64,000 nucleotides of DNA, taken from Hippasteria phrygiana. Lineage: Eukaryota > Echinodermata > Asteroidea > Valvatida > Goniasteridae. Every line of letters begins with the position of its first letter. Within the stretch, counting starts at the first letter, position 1. The notes beneath the pieces were generated by a model. That model was not told where the DNA came from, ran no database searches, and saw nothing but the letters and a program-made list of their open reading frames with translations. Made by a program: the position numbers and the translations under genes. Location of the stretch: positions 806,001-870,000 of the forward strand of contig JAZGUH010000087.1 in NCBI GenBank assembly GCA_037893225.1. The letters are read 5' to 3'. Of the stretch, positions 62,652 through 64,000 are shown in pieces.

Positions 62652-64000
62652 TTGTGGAGAAAATTCAAACCTCGCAATGTTAATTTTCTTTCCGGCCAAC
62701 ATCTGTGTACATATTACCGTCTATTTATTGCTCCATGCATGTCAAATTCCCTGGGGTATGGACTTGCTTTATTCATTCATAATTGCATGAAATATCAACC
62801 AAATGCATTATTTTTGACATGTATGGATAGCTTAGATCTGGCGCTACATGTTGCAATCATCGGCGGCTTCCTAGAGTTAAAACTTGTGGAGAAAATTCAA
62901 ACCTCGCAATGTTTATTTTCTTTCCGGCCAACATATGTGTACATGTTACCGTCTATTTATTGCTCCATGCCTGTCAAATTCCCTGGGGTATGGACTTGCT
63001 TTACTCATTCATAATTGCATGAAATATCAACCAAATTCAGTAATTTTGACATGTATGGATAGCTTAGATCTGGCGCTACATGTTGCAATTATCGGCGGCT
63101 TCTTAGAGTTAACACTTGTGGAGAAAATTCAAACCTCGCAATGTTTATTTTCTTTCCGGCCAACATCTGTGTACATGTTACCGTCTATTTATTGCTCCAT
63201 GCCTGTCAAATTCCCTGGGGTATGGACTTGCTTTACTCATTCATAATTGCATGAAATATCAACCAAATGCAGTAATTTTGACATGTATGTATAGCTTAGA
63301 TCTGGCGCTACATGTTGCAATCATCGGCGGCTTCCCAGAGTTAAAACTTGTGGAGAAAATTCAAACCTCGCAATGTTTATTTTCTTTCCGGCCAACATCT
63401 GTGTGCATATTACCGTCTATTTATTGCTCCATGCATGTCAAATTCCCTGGGGTATGGACTTGCTTTACTCATTCATAATTGCATGAAATATCAACCAAAT
63501 TCAGTAATTTTGACATGTATGGATAGCTTAGATCTGGCGCTACATGTTGCAATTATCGGCGGCTTCTTAGAGTTAACACTTGTGGAGAAAATTCAAACCT
63601 CGCAATGTTTATTTTCTTTCCGGCCAACATCTGTGTACATGTTACCGTCTATTTATTGCTCCATGCCTGTCAAATTCCCTGGGGTATGGACTTGCTTTAC
63701 TCATTCATAATTGCATGAAATATCAACCAAATGCAGTAATTTTGACATGTATGTATAGCTTAGATCTGGCGCTACATGTTGCAATCATCGGCGGCTTCCC
63801 AGAGTTAAAACTTGTGGAGAAAATTCAAACCTCGCAATGTTTATTTTCTTTCCGGCCAACATCTGTGTACATGTTACCGTCTATTTATTGCTCCATGCAT
63901 GTCAAATTCCCTGGGGTATGGACTTGCTTTACTCATTCATAATTGCATGAAATATCAACCAAATTCAGTAATTTTGACATGTATGGATAGCTTAGATCTG
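62652..64000 (+). repeat. HOR unit 41, right end truncated by window
   Basis: N 62652 (G-to-T at 62808), Pd 62884 (C-to-A at 62934), Q 63116, Xb 63348, Q 63580, then 189 bp of an R-like monomer from 63812. It is the only N-Pd unit in the window that contains Xb. Confidence 0.88.

Larger units (their letters stand above)
1..64000 (+). repeat. 232-bp satellite array with higher-order repeats
   Basis: Monomer starts recur every 232 bp (231 for type S) with no interruption and no strand switch. Positions below count from the TTG of TTGTGGAG as 1. Types relative to P: Q = T154G, G175T, C176A, T207C, T220C, T221C, C230A. R = C88A, C176A, C230A. S = A58G, G62A, G68T, T101C, G102A, one G lost at 109-110, C176A, then the Q changes from 207 on. 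N = T31A, G62A, C88A, C121T, T154G, A160T, C176A, T207C, T220C, C230A; Nb lacks A160T; Nc is Nb plus A146T. T = C88A with the N changes from 154 on. W = C88A plus Q back; Wc also has T101C, G102A. V = Q plus C82T. U = C88A, C98T, T154G, G175T, C176A. X = A58G, G62A, C88A, T118A, C176A; Xb lacks T118A. Y = X front with Q back. Pd = P plus C176A; Pg = P plus T154G; Xr = C88A, C176A. Family and host are not recognised. Confidence 0.97.

Noticed and set aside
48..64000. Well over 200 plus-strand open frames of 75-136 codons, potentially a tandem protein family
   Set aside because: They use TTG starts, overlap each other in shifting phase, break at single-base variants without any sign of purifying selection, and exist only because the monomer has few stops. 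There is no associated promoter, ribosome-binding site or intron structure.
1..64000. CRISPR array
   Set aside because: The period of 232 bp is homogeneous throughout. There are no short repeats separated by unique spacers and no cas genes.
1..64000. CENP-B box in the monomer
   Set aside because: The core TTCG followed by CGGG at the right spacing is not present on either strand. TTTCCGG is only a superficial resemblance. Absence does not exclude a centromeric role.
1..64000. Transposon or retroelement insertion, inverted segment, telomere repeat or gene island in the array
   Set aside because: Monomer spacing accounts for every base between 48 and 63811, and all monomers have one orientation.
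1..64000. rDNA spacer subrepeats or 5S rDNA array
   Set aside because: No recognisable rRNA sequence appears in the monomer. A 232-bp unit could hold a 5S gene, but the internal control region and gene ends are not seen.

Overview
The whole 64 kb window is one uninterrupted, head-to-tail satellite DNA array. I find no gene, RNA gene, transposon, CRISPR array or unique sequence in it. The monomer is 232 bp, about 39% G+C in the reference copy, and every copy has the same orientation. From the monomer start I use (the TTGTGGAG at position 48) to the last start at 63812 there are 275 complete monomers: 235 of 232 bp, 39 of 231 bp and one of 235 bp. These add up exactly to 63,764 bp. Partial monomers fill both ends, so the array continues beyond the window. 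This is typical of a eukaryotic centromeric, pericentromeric or heterochromatic satellite. I do not recognise the family and cannot name the organism.

The monomers fall into a small set of variants that differ from a reference type (P) at about 3-11 fixed positions. They are ordered into higher-order repeats (HORs). Each HOR has an almost constant core, R-S-N-P, read across the unit boundary; S is 1 bp short and serves as a landmark. Between P and R lies a variable insert of 1-7 monomers. I resolve 40 complete HOR units plus two partial ones: two 2-mers, twelve 5-mers, four 6-mers, seven 7-mers, ten 8-mers, three 9-mers and two 11-mers. The array therefore has a fixed core and an elastic middle.

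The layout has two domains. In about 1-23.0 kb the inserts use monomer types U, V, T, W and X. From about 23.5 kb to the end they are mostly Q and Xb, with dimeric Q-Xb runs, and short N-Pd-Q-R-S units are interspersed with longer Nc-headed units. Shared private mutations reveal larger duplications: a 5,333 bp tandem duplication (12.3-23.0 kb), a 5,100 bp one with its hybrid junction monomer preserved (27.5-37.7 kb), a 3,014 bp one (about 37.1-43.2 kb) and a 1,159 bp one near the right end. Thirteen monomers are classed as hybrid or likely hybrid, with the front of one type joined to the back of another. They look like products of in-register unequal crossing-over or gene conversion.

Open frames of about 113-120 codons recur all along the plus strand but are artefacts of the repeat. 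Each begins at TTG, runs 1.5 monomers and changes frame at the monomer boundary because 232 is not a multiple of 3. Monomer classes were assigned by eye from diagnostic positions and repeat spacing, so isolated single-base differences may have been missed.
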